Assembly (NCBI GenBank): GCA_903956845.1
Contig: CAJBOO010000272.1
Coordinates: 1 to 34,809 of the forward strand
Length of the DNA stretch: 34,809 bases
Direction of reading: 5' to 3'
DNA from: an uncultured Burkholderiales bacterium
Lineage (GTDB): Bacteria > Pseudomonadota > Gammaproteobacteria > Burkholderiales > Burkholderiaceae_C
The translations under genes and the position numbers were made by a program. This document shows, piece by piece, positions 16,932 to 23,959 of the stretch. The notes beneath the pieces were generated by a model. The model saw nothing but the letters and a program-made list of their open reading frames with translations. It did no database searches and was not told the DNA's origin. Every line of letters begins with the position of its first letter. Positions within the stretch are counted from its first letter, which is position 1.

Positions 16932-17677
16932 GCAGTTTCTTCCAACTTTTTTTGGCATGGGGGCTGTTGTTGGTCTTCGTGCTGATGCTTTACTTGGTGG
17001 ACAAAGTCAATGTCATTTACCAAGGATATGCCTCACCTGACCTGCCCAAAACCTACAACGACGGTTTGTTTGGCGAGTTGAGCGGCAAAACCCTGTGGGA
17101 TGCCATGAGCGGCATTCCTGTGCCTGGCGTGGATGCGAAATTTGCCAGCACCTTGAAGCCGCATTACGAGCCCGTTTTGCGTCAGCACATTGAACAAGTT
17201 TTCATGGAAGGCTTGAATCACGGCAAAGCAGGCACCGCTGGCGTGCCCACCAACAACCGCATCATTCCCACGCCGCGTGGCTCGGTGGAATCTTGGTTGC
17301 CCATGCACCACTTGGCCAGCATTTACCAAGCGGGCGTTGATTTTGCAGCGAACAAGCCGGAAGACCTGTTGAGAATCCAACAATCCTTGGACCAAGTCAC
17401 CGCCATGATTTATGCGCGCACGGGCATGGAGTTGAACGAAGCTTATTCAGCCACGCTCCTGGTGCAAACCGAAGAGGAAGAAAGCGGCCAAATGTTGCCG
17501 CCTCCAGAAAACGAGTTGATGATCAACGCCCCAGCGCCCACGGCTGAGGCAGCGGCTGACCCTGTGTTGCAACCCGACTTGAACCGACTCAAACCGTTTG
17601 CGCTCGAGCCCGCGCTTGCCACTGAGACTGCAGAAGCAGCGCCCATGCAAGAAGAAGCCAAGCCAATCCCTGCTTAA
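16928..17677 (+). CDS. unrecognised membrane-anchored protein between fliA and fliS
   Basis: A 249-residue protein that I do not recognise. One hydrophobic helix at about residues 4-25 (FFQLFLAWGLLLVFVLMLYL) can anchor it to the inner membrane. A globular part follows (about 45-185), with stretches such as GELSGKTLWDAMSGIPVPG and HYEPVLRQHIEQVFMEGL; the C-terminal 65 residues are rich in Pro, Ala and Glu and probably disordered. It overlaps the fliA stop as ATGA, so it is translated with fliA, and the sigma28 promoter of fliS starts just after it. Codon use looks like that of its neighbours. A role in motility is inferred from position only. Confidence 0.85.
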   Translation: MSSFFQLFLAWGLLLVFVLMLYLVDKVNVIYQGYASPDLPKTYNDGLFGELSGKTLWDAMSGIPVPGVDAKFASTLKPHYEPVLRQHIEQVFMEGLNHGKAGTAGVPTNNRIIPTPRGSVESWLPMHHLASIYQAGVDFAANKPEDLLRIQQSLDQVTAMIYARTGMELNEAYSATLLVQTEEEESGQMLPPPENELMINAPAPTAEAAADPVLQPDLNRLKPFALEPALATETAEAAPMQEEAKPIPA

Positions 17678-17702
17678 TCGCGGGTTGACCCATCGTTTTG
17701 TC

Positions 17703-17729
17703 TCAAGTTCAATCCAATCACACCGATAC
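17703..17729 (+). promoter_or_regulatory. sigma28 (FliA) promoter for fliS
   Basis: TCAAGTTC at 17703-17710, 11 bases, then ACCGATAC at 17722-17729. This fits the FliA consensus TAAAGTTT-N11-GCCGATAA and is nearly the same as the flgM site at 26202-26228, with identical spacing. Transcription would start near 17736, which rules out the upstream in-frame start codons of fliS. Confidence 0.75.
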
Positions 17730-17752
17730 ATCCATGGTCAACGAAATAAAAC

Positions 17753-17757
17753 AGGAG
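17753..17757 (+). promoter_or_regulatory. Shine-Dalgarno deciding the fliS start
   Basis: AGGAG lies nine bases before the ATG at 17767. The in-frame TTG at 17698 and ATG at 17734 lie before or at the predicted transcription start and have no such site. Confidence 0.7.
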
Positions 17758-17766
17758 CCTTTGATC

Positions 17767-18189
17767 ATGCGAGCCAACCACCGAGCCATTGAAAGCTATG
17801 GAGAAGTCAAAGTCACCACAGGTGTCTCCAAGTCCAACAATGTCGAATTGATTCAGATGTTGTTTGATGGTCTGATTGAAAGCCTGGCAACGGCCAAGGG
17901 CCATATCCAGCACAACAACATTGCCGAGAAGTCCAAAGCCATTGCCCGCGCCAGCCGCATCGTGTTGGGCCTGCAAGGTGCTTTAGATTTTGACAAGGGT
18001 GGTGAATTGGCCACCAACTTGAATGAACTTTATAACTACATCACACGTCGCTTGTTGCATGTCAATGCCCGCAACGACTTGGCAGCCCTGGATGAAATCC
18101 ACGGTTTGATGACAGAAATTCGCGGCGCATGGGAAACCGTGCCTGCCTTGATTCCCCGTTCAGCCCCCGGTGGCGTGATGGTGAATTAA
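17767..18189 (+). CDS. fliS: FliS, flagellin export chaperone
   Basis: Cytoplasmic chaperone that wraps the flagellin C-terminus, prevents premature polymerisation and docks it on FlhA. The 140-residue, all-helical protein matches the family along its length: an N-terminal AIESYGEVKVTTG, then VELIQMLFDGLIESLATAKG, the central RIVLGLQGALDFDKGGELA, and NLNELYNYITRRLLHVNARN. It ends with an Ala/Pro/Gly/Val-rich tail. It is away from fliC and fliD, its usual neighbours, and has its own sigma28 promoter, which fits expression with late genes. motA follows after 105 bases. Confidence 0.94.
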   Translation: MRANHRAIESYGEVKVTTGVSKSNNVELIQMLFDGLIESLATAKGHIQHNNIAEKSKAIARASRIVLGLQGALDFDKGGELATNLNELYNYITRRLLHVNARNDLAALDEIHGLMTEIRGAWETVPALIPRSAPGGVMVN

Positions 18190-18202
18190 GAAAATTTGCC
18201 TG

Positions 18203-18231
18203 TTGGGCGTGACTTTTTCAGTTACTCTAAT
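18203..18231 (+). promoter_or_regulatory. candidate sigma70-type promoter upstream of motA
   Basis: TTGGGC (18203-18208), 17 bases, then TCTAAT (18226-18231). The -10 matches five of six consensus bases and the -35 three of six. No convincing sigma54 or sigma28 site is seen in this gap, so motAB may use this promoter or read-through from fliS. Confidence 0.35.
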
Positions 18232-18252
18232 GGGATATGCAATAAGGCATGG

Positions 18253-18282
18253 TGTGTCAATGGACACATCGTGCTTTGACAC
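18253..18282. repeat. nested inverted repeats in the motA leader
   Basis: TGTGTC-AATG-GACACA at 18253-18268 is a perfect six-base hairpin. The left arm also pairs with a second element: GTGTCAA at 18254-18260 and TTGACAC at 18276-18282 form a perfect seven-base inverted repeat. The two pairings share the left arm and exclude each other. The right edge is three bases before the motA ribosome site (GGAG, 18285-18288). Confidence 0.6.
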
Positions 18283-18294
18283 TTGGAGTGAGAC

Positions 18295-19155
18295 ATGGCA
18301 GCAGTAGGTCTGGTTGTTTTGATGATCGCGGTTTTCGGGGTTTTCGTCGCCCACGGTGGTGACATGACCCCTGTGATCAAAGCTGCGCCATGGGAATTCG
18401 CACAAATTTTTGGCGCCGCGGTCGCTGCTGCCATGATTGGTAACAGCAAAGCTGGCGTAGGCGCTGGTTTCAGTGCCGTGGGCATGGTGTTCAAAGGCCC
18501 CAAGTACCACAAAGAAGATTACTTGTCGGTGATCTTGGTGGTGTCGAAAATCTTGAAGACCCTCAAAGCCGAAGGCGCGGTGGCCCTGGAGCCGCACATT
18601 GAAAACCCAGAGTCCAGCGCGATCTTTGCGGAATATCCCCCCATCTTGCATGACCACGCTTTGCTGGACATGATTTGCGACACCGTGCGTTTGATGGTGG
18701 TGTCCTCAGGCAATTTGAGCCCTTACGCGGTAGAAGATGTGATGACTGCGTCCATCAAAAACCACCACCACCACGAAATGATGAACCAGGCCTTCTGGGC
18801 AGGCATGGAAGGCGCGTTGCCCGCGCTGGGCATTGTGGCCTGTGTGTTGGGTGTGGTGAAAACCATGGGTGCGATTGACCAACCGCCTCCCGTGCTGGGT
18901 GCCTTGATTGGTTCAGCGCTGGTGGGTACGTTCATGGGCGTGTTGCTGGCTTACGGTGTGGCGGGTCCTTTTGCGATTCGCATCGGTCAAGTGATTGACG
19001 AAGACGGCGAGATGTTGAAATGCGTGCAGCAGTTGATCGTTGCCAACTTGCACGGTCACCCCATGCCCTTGGTCATTGAAGCAGCTCGGTCGGTAATTAA
19101 CCACCACAACAAGCCGTCGTTCGGTGAAATTTTTGACGGCATGCGAGGCAAGTAA
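18295..19155 (+). CDS. motA: MotA, stator ion-channel subunit
   Basis: Membrane part of the stator that turns ion flow into torque on FliG. The 286-residue protein has two N-terminal and two C-terminal membrane helices around a cytoplasmic loop with the torque-generating segment SKILKTLKAEGAVALEPHIE. The channel prolines are seen in ALPALGIVACVLGVV (P176) and YGVAGP (P225). It is a MotA of the long enteric-like type. A run of four histidines at 157-160 lies in the loop. GGAG precedes the ATG. motB begins two bases after the stop. Confidence 0.96.
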   Translation: MAAVGLVVLMIAVFGVFVAHGGDMTPVIKAAPWEFAQIFGAAVAAAMIGNSKAGVGAGFSAVGMVFKGPKYHKEDYLSVILVVSKILKTLKAEGAVALEPHIENPESSAIFAEYPPILHDHALLDMICDTVRLMVVSSGNLSPYAVEDVMTASIKNHHHHEMMNQAFWAGMEGALPALGIVACVLGVVKTMGAIDQPPPVLGALIGSALVGTFMGVLLAYGVAGPFAIRIGQVIDEDGEMLKCVQQLIVANLHGHPMPLVIEAARSVINHHNKPSFGEIFDGMRGK

Positions 19156-19157
19156 CC

Positions 19158-20249
19158 ATGGCTGACGACAAAGCCAGCGAAGAAGCGGCAGCCGCAGCTG
19201 CCGCCGATGCTTCACCAGACGCACCGCCAGACGCGCCGCCACCCGCAGAGGGCGCCGCACCTGCAGCTGAGGCGCTCGCACCTGTCATCATCATCAAGAA
19301 GATTGAAGATGGTCACGGTGGTGCCCACGGTGGCGCCTGGAAGATTGCGCTGGCTGACATGATGACCGCCATGATGGCGTTCTTTTTGTTGATGTGGTTG
19401 TTGGGCGCGTCCAATGCCGACCAACGCAAAAGCATTGCAGACTATTTCAAACCAACCTCACACAGCTTGGTGCCCGTGGGTCAGTTGGCGGGCTCCAATG
19501 GTGTCTTGGGTGGTCGCTCGATCATCGACCCTGATGCCTTTCCCTATGCTGCTCGTCAAACCGGTTTGCTCGAGCGTCTGACGCCTAAATCAGAAGGCGG
19601 CCCTAACCCTGATACCGATCCTGGTCCTGAAAATGAAAACGAAGCCAAAGACCCGTCAAAAGGCGGTAAAGGCGAAGGACAAGGTTCAGGCGAAGGTGGA
19701 CAAGGCGAGGGCGGCAGCGACCCTGACAAGTTGAGCAAGGCCGAACGCAAAGCCATTGCTGAGCAACAAGACAAAGAAAACTTTGAAAAACTCGAGCAAG
19801 AACTCAAAGAAAAGCTGTCTGAAAACAAAAAATTCGAATCGCTGAAGGACAAAGTGGCCATCAGCCGTGACAAAGACGGTCTGCGCATTGAAATCATTGA
19901 CAACGCTGACTTCGCGATGTTCCCAAGCGGTGCGGCTGGCATGCAAGGCAAAGCCTCGGCACTGATCGGTGAAGTGGCCGCTTCATTGGCCAGCATGCCC
20001 AACCAAGTGGCCATTCGCGGTCACACCGATGCCGTGCCCTTCCAAAATGCGGAAGGCAAAAACAACTGGTCTTTGTCGGCTGAACGTGCAGAAGCAACGC
20101 GTCAAGTGCTGCAGAAAAAGGGCATCAAGGAAGAGCGTTTCAAACGGATTGAAGGCGTGGCGGACACCGATCCGTTCAACCCCAAAGACAAGTTTGATCC
20201 GCGCAACCGCCGCATGAGCATCACGGTGCTCAACCAAGATCCCAAATAA
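19158..20249 (+). CDS. motB: MotB, stator peptidoglycan-anchoring subunit
   Basis: Stator subunit that carries the ion-binding Asp and anchors the stator to peptidoglycan. The 363-residue protein has a single membrane helix at about 68-86 with the ion-binding Asp at D67 (KIALADMMTAMMAFF), a long linker, and a C-terminal OmpA-like domain (about 250-360; AIRGHTDAVPF and RIEGVADTDPFNP). Two features are unusual: an N-terminal extension of about 40 residues made mostly of Ala, Pro, Asp and Glu, and a Gly/Glu/Asp/Ser-rich linker (about 150-195). The helix sequence resembles proton-driven MotB. It converges with the activator gene. Confidence 0.95.
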   Translation: MADDKASEEAAAAAAADASPDAPPDAPPPAEGAAPAAEALAPVIIIKKIEDGHGGAHGGAWKIALADMMTAMMAFFLLMWLLGASNADQRKSIADYFKPTSHSLVPVGQLAGSNGVLGGRSIIDPDAFPYAARQTGLLERLTPKSEGGPNPDTDPGPENENEAKDPSKGGKGEGQGSGEGGQGEGGSDPDKLSKAERKAIAEQQDKENFEKLEQELKEKLSENKKFESLKDKVAISRDKDGLRIEIIDNADFAMFPSGAAGMQGKASALIGEVAASLASMPNQVAIRGHTDAVPFQNAEGKNNWSLSAERAEATRQVLQKKGIKEERFKRIEGVADTDPFNPKDKFDPRNRRMSITVLNQDPK

Positions 20250-20253
20250 CGGG

Positions 20254-20279
20254 GCAGGCGTGTCAATAGACTCGCCTGC
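20254..20279. terminator. hairpin between motB and the convergent activator gene
   Basis: GCAGGCG-T-GTC, loop AATA, GAC-T-CGCCTGC: ten of eleven base pairs around a single T/T mismatch. There is no long T run on either side, so it is at best a weak bidirectional terminator. A second imperfect hairpin (arms ACGCC 20304-20308 and GGCGT 20313-20317) overlaps the stop of the activator gene. Confidence 0.5.
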
Positions 20280-20316
20280 ATGGTTTCAAAAGGCATGAGC
20301 GCCACGCCAACAGGCG

Positions 20317-21447
20317 TTACGCGGTACGCAACTCGTACTTGTTGATCTTTTCGATCAAGGTGGTGCGTTGCAAATTCAGCAGCTTGGCGGTTCGAGACAC
20401 ATTGCCTTGAGAGCGTTCCAAGGCTTGCTCGATGATGTTGCGCTCAATTTCAGCCAGCCGGTCTTTCAATGACAAGCCTTCGGGCGGCAAGTGCGGCATG
20501 CCTTGCGCCAACATGATGATGCTTTCTATCTCGTTGTCTTGCGGCTCAGGCTGGTCTGTCATCCACGCATCGGATGCTTGCGCGCCATTCATTTCAGCCA
20601 AGACTTCTGGTGGTGGCGTCATCTCTTGTGTTTGCACCACGGGTCCACTGCGAAGCAACATCTCCGCTTGAATCGGTACCAAGCCTTTGGGCAACAAGTT
20701 GGCAGGGATGGCTCGCAGGTCCAAGATTTGACCAGGGTAGAGGGTGCTGAAGCGGTCCATGAGGTTGCACAACTCACGCACATTGCCGGGCCAGGGGTAG
20801 TTCACCAGGGCTTCTAAAAAGTCAGGCGAAAAGCGAACGGCTGGGCCTTTGGGGAGTTTGTAGTGTTCTGCGTAAAACCGAAGCAACTCAGCGATGTCCT
20901 CAGGGCGTTCACGCAAGGGTGGTGTGACCACAGGCAGCACATTAAGCCGATAGTACAAGTCTTCGCGAAAGCGACCTGCTTGGATTTCGGCTTCTAAATC
21001 GCGGTGTGTGGCGGCAATGACACGCACATCGATGGGAATCTGACGGGTAGACCCCACAGGGTCGATCACACGCTCTTGCAAAACACGCAGCAACTTGACT
21101 TGCATGTCCAAGGACATGTCGCCAATTTCATCCAAAAAGATGGTGCCACCATGGGCCAATTCGAAGCGACCGATGCGGTCGGCAACCGCGCCAGTGAAAG
21201 AACCTTTGCGGTGACCGAAAAGTTCGCTTTCAAGCAGTTCTTTGGGGATGGCTGAGCAGTTAATAGGTACAAAGGCGCCACCAGCGCGGTCAGATTGCTC
21301 GTGCAATGAACGCGCCAACAGCTCTTTGCCGGTGCCACTTTCGCCGGTGATCATGACCGTGGCGTTGGAGTTGGAGATGGTGGCTACCAGCCGACGCAAG
21401 GCTTGTGCGATGGGGCTGGTACCAATGAAAAATGATTGCGATTTCAT
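20317..21447 (-). CDS. FleQ-type sigma54 activator lacking an N-terminal domain
   Basis: Bacterial enhancer-binding protein that would use ATP to open sigma54 promoters. From the ATG at 21447 it has 376 residues: an AAA+ domain directly at the N-terminus (about 5-235) with Walker A GESGTGKE (35-42), the sigma54-contacting loop GSFTGA (82-87; usual GAFTGA), Walker B GTIFLDEIGD (101-110) and REDLYYRLNV; then a linker and a Fis-type helix-turn-helix ending in AKLLNLQRTTLIEKINKY, a sequence characteristic of FleQ/FlrA regulators. The roughly 130-residue FleQ or receiver domain is missing, so it has no visible signal input. A TTG at 21492 would add 15 residues. Its position suggests that it controls the sigma54 sites seen here. 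Confidence 0.9.
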   Translation of the reverse strand: MKSQSFFIGTSPIAQALRRLVATISNSNATVMITGESGTGKELLARSLHEQSDRAGGAFVPINCSAIPKELLESELFGHRKGSFTGAVADRIGRFELAHGGTIFLDEIGDMSLDMQVKLLRVLQERVIDPVGSTRQIPIDVRVIAATHRDLEAEIQAGRFREDLYYRLNVLPVVTPPLRERPEDIAELLRFYAEHYKLPKGPAVRFSPDFLEALVNYPWPGNVRELCNLMDRFSTLYPGQILDLRAIPANLLPKGLVPIQAEMLLRSGPVVQTQEMTPPPEVLAEMNGAQASDAWMTDQPEPQDNEIESIIMLAQGMPHLPPEGLSLKDRLAEIERNIIEQALERSQGNVSRTAKLLNLQRTTLIEKINKYELRTA

Positions 21448-21495
21448 GCTTGATGCATTGTCGCTCAAGGTCTGAGCCTGGCAAGCCGTCAAAAG

Positions 21496-21522
21496 TATTC
21501 GGCTGATTTGCGAATTGGCTTA
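21496..21522 (-). promoter_or_regulatory. weak sigma28-like site upstream of the activator gene
   Basis: On the minus strand TAAG, 15 bases, then GCCGAATA. The arrangement fits FliA spacing, but the -10 has an inserted A relative to GCCGATAA and the -35 extension does not match. Transcription would begin near 21489, which would favour the ATG at 21447. No better promoter was seen. Confidence 0.22.
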
Positions 21523-21621
21523 AAGAAGTTGGGGGAGTGGTCGATTCTTCGCATGTACCCCATGAAGCAAGCGTGCTTGGATGAGCCGGGCACCAGCGCT
21601 TTACCTTGAGAGGAAAACACC

Positions 21622-22167
21622 ATGATTTACCGAATTGTTCTGGGCTCGATGGCCTTGGCTTCATTGACCGCTTGCGAGGCCATTCGTCCTTACGCAGCCA
21701 CACCCGCACCCGTGGTGTCAGTCGCCGCGCCTGCTTCTTCATCCATCAACAAAGCGGCACCCAGCAATGCCGCTGAGCCAGCACCGGCTTCCATGATCAC
21801 CCCGATGATGGACAAGCGTGAGACTTACGTGGCCACAGGCTATGCGGTCATCAGCGTACAGAACCATAAAAATGCTGCTCAGCAACGCTTGCTCGCCATC
21901 CGCGCCTCCAAGTTGGATGCCTACCGCGCATTGACCGAGCAGGTGTATGGCCAACAGTTGGACGCCAACACCACCGTGGCTGACATGACCGTGATGAACG
22001 ACACCTTCCGCACCCGTGTGGAAGGCGTGATTTACGGCGCTCAATTGGTGAGCATCACCCCTGTGGGCGACGACACTTACGAAACCACGTTGTCACTCGA
22101 CCGCAATTCTGTGCAAGATTTGCGCATGCTGTACCTGACACAAATCGCTTCACGCACCACCCGTTGA
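21622..22167 (+). CDS. flgP: FlgP-like outer-membrane lipoprotein (LPP20 family)
   Basis: A 181-residue lipoprotein: signal peptide with lipobox LTAC (acylated C18), an Ala/Pro/Ser-rich tether (20-55), and an LPP20-type domain (about 65-175) with AAQQRLLAIRASKLDAYRAL, EQVYGQQLDANTTVADM and VEGVIYGAQLVSITPVGDD. These match FlgP, which in Vibrio and Campylobacter forms outer-membrane-associated disks or H-ring parts around the flagellar P/L rings. AGAGGA precedes the ATG. The next gene is FlgT-like, supporting the assignment; a third partner, FlgO, is not seen. LPP20 proteins also have other roles, so the name rests partly on context. Confidence 0.82.
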   Translation: MIYRIVLGSMALASLTACEAIRPYAATPAPVVSVAAPASSSINKAAPSNAAEPAPASMITPMMDKRETYVATGYAVISVQNHKNAAQQRLLAIRASKLDAYRALTEQVYGQQLDANTTVADMTVMNDTFRTRVEGVIYGAQLVSITPVGDDTYETTLSLDRNSVQDLRMLYLTQIASRTTR

Positions 22168-22192
22168 TTCGTTTCAGAAAAGACACTGCATC

Positions 22193-23248
22193 ATGCGCTC
22201 GCCATTCCGTCTGCTGACTTGCCTGGGTGCCTTGGCATTGGCCACCGCACCTGCTTGGGTGATTGCAGATCCGTTGAGCGCAGAAGATCGCTTGGAAGCC
22301 ATTCGACAGTCTTTGGTGCAGCATGCCATGCAAGGCCCGACAGAGGTCAGGTCTGCTGCTTTCATCGATGGAACGGGTGCTCTACGCGAAGCCAGCAGTT
22401 TCGTGACTGGCATGGAAATCCGTGGCATCCGAGTCATCGCATATGGTCGAGACATGGATGATGTCAAAGCGGACAGCAAAAAAGCTTTGCCTTTGGGTGG
22501 CTGCCCAGCCGCTGACAAGTCGGGTGCGTGGCACCACATCAGCTGGCAAGTGGCTTATTCGGCCCACATGCCTGTGGCCTATCAATTTGAAGCCCAGCAA
22601 ATCGCTTTGCAATTCAAGCAACAGGCCTTTCGACGCGCTCAAGCCTCTGCCCTGTGGCGACTGGTCGAGCCCAAGAGCGTGGCGGACGGCTATGAACAGG
22701 TCTTGGTGGGACAAGGCGAGAAAAACATCCCGTGGCAGCTGAAATTGACCATCGCGCCCAGCATGGCCGCAGGTTTGCCACGCACTTCAGCCTATGACGT
22801 GCGTTGGGAGTTGCAATCCAAATGGAATGGCGCCACTGTGTTCGCCGCAGAACAAAAAATCAACATCGACCAACCTCGGTTGGTACCTACCTCCAGCCGG
22901 CCCTTGGGACCGGTGGTCCTCGCCCAAATTCAAGCGGCGTTGGCTGGTTTTTCACAAGGCATGGAGCGTGAGCTGTCATGCCGCGTCCCCCAGTTCGAGG
23001 TGGTGAAAGTTCGCACTGACCTGGTCCGCATCGCCGGAGGTGCAGCCAGCGGTTTGAAAGTGGGCGCACGCATGGTGTTGACCGACAAATCCAAGCTGCC
23101 TTCACGTGCCCTTGAACCCAAAGCGCTTGACAGCCTCGCCATGGCCGAAGTGGTGTCTGTCAGTGACTATTACGCAGAATTGAAAATGAAAACGGCTGGC
23201 AAAATTCCAGATCCTGCGAGCTGGATTGCCATTCCCTACATGCCTTGA
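22193..23248 (+). CDS. flgT: FlgT-like periplasmic flagellar assembly protein
   Basis: A 351-residue secreted protein with a Sec signal peptide (residues 1-25, ending AWVIA). The N-terminal part (about 28-115) starts with DRLEAIRQSLVQHAMQ and contains SSFVTGMEIRGIRVIAYGRD, resembling the FlgT N-domain. A middle domain (about 115-245) follows, and the C-terminal part (about 265-350) has the beta-rich FEVVKVRTDLVRIAGGAASG and LKVGARMVLTDK pattern of the FlgT C-domain. In Vibrio, FlgT builds the H ring around the basal body. The position directly after the flgP-like gene agrees. Divergence is high, so the assignment is good but not certain. Confidence 0.72.
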   Translation: MRSPFRLLTCLGALALATAPAWVIADPLSAEDRLEAIRQSLVQHAMQGPTEVRSAAFIDGTGALREASSFVTGMEIRGIRVIAYGRDMDDVKADSKKALPLGGCPAADKSGAWHHISWQVAYSAHMPVAYQFEAQQIALQFKQQAFRRAQASALWRLVEPKSVADGYEQVLVGQGEKNIPWQLKLTIAPSMAAGLPRTSAYDVRWELQSKWNGATVFAAEQKINIDQPRLVPTSSRPLGPVVLAQIQAALAGFSQGMERELSCRVPQFEVVKVRTDLVRIAGGAASGLKVGARMVLTDKSKLPSRALEPKALDSLAMAEVVSVSDYYAELKMKTAGKIPDPASWIAIPYMP

Positions 23249-23268
23249 CGAGTTGAAGGAGCATCCCT

Positions 23269-23922
23269 ATGAAATCCCCCAAAGCCAAATACGTTGTCCC
23301 TGTTGCATTGTTGCTCCACGGCTTGGTGAACATGGCCTGGGCGCAAGAACCCAGCAAGCAGCCCCCCTTGGAATTGCCCAAGACCATGGCCCAACTGGAT
23401 GCACCCAAAGCCTCTAATGCGCCTGAAGAAAAAGAAAAACCCAAGGCCGCACCTGTCAAAAAAGCCAAACCAGTGGTCACAGAACCCCTGGCTGACATGG
23501 CCACGGATCCTGCCAAAGAGCAGATGGTCTTGCCAGAGATGGGCACGTACAAGGTCAAGGCCGGTGACACGGTTGACCGCGTGATTCAAAAGTTTTATGC
23601 CAGCAGTCCTTTGCGCAGCGACGTGTTGCGCAATGCCTTGGTTCAAAGCAATCCCAAAGCGTTTGTCAAAGCCAACCCCAAGTCATTGATTGCCGGTGCT
23701 GTGCTGGTGTTGCCCGACCAAGCTGAGTTGGTCAAAAAGCTCATGCCACAGTTGGCACCCGTGGCGCCAGAACCAGGCTCTGTCAGCACATCGGTTGCCA
23801 ACGCCACGCCTGCCGTGGCTGCGCCCAGCCTGCCCGCACCTGTCGGCGGCGCTGCTGCCCACCATGCAGGGCACAATCCAGGCACAGAATCCAACAAACG
23901 CCATTGGGTGCGTTACCCCTGA
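23269..23922 (+). CDS. secreted LysM/FimV-like protein
   Basis: A 217-residue exported protein with a Sec signal peptide (cleavage probably after AWA, residue 25). A Lys/Pro/Ala-rich stretch (45-70) leads to one LysM-like domain at about 93-150 (GTYKVKAGDTVDRVIQKFY ... LIAGAVLVLP), whose spacing is closer to the FimV N-terminal LysM than to a classical cell-wall LysM. The C-terminal 65 residues are Ala/Pro-rich and probably disordered, ending in a basic segment. It sits between flgT-like and fliK-like genes with short gaps, so a role in anchoring flagellar periplasmic structures to peptidoglycan is likely but inferred. I know no named family for it. Confidence 0.82.
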   Translation: MKSPKAKYVVPVALLLHGLVNMAWAQEPSKQPPLELPKTMAQLDAPKASNAPEEKEKPKAAPVKKAKPVVTEPLADMATDPAKEQMVLPEMGTYKVKAGDTVDRVIQKFYASSPLRSDVLRNALVQSNPKAFVKANPKSLIAGAVLVLPDQAELVKKLMPQLAPVAPEPGSVSTSVANATPAVAAPSLPAPVGGAAAHHAGHNPGTESNKRHWVRYP

Positions 23923-23959
23923 CCCGCACCGCACAACGCGGTGACAAAGGACACAGTCC

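Noticed and set aside
18261-18275. A sigma54-like TGGACAC...TGCT in front of motA
   Set aside because: The distance between GG and GC is one base too short, and the -24 block is TGGACA rather than TGGCAC.
18766-18777. Run of four His codons in motA, looking like a cloning tag
   Set aside because: It lies inside the conserved MotA loop, in frame, with flanking family sequence, so it is natural.
19641-19735. Possible frameshift in motB at the Gly/Glu-rich stretch
   Set aside because: The frame stays open and the OmpA-like domain follows in the same frame; the stretch is a low-complexity linker.
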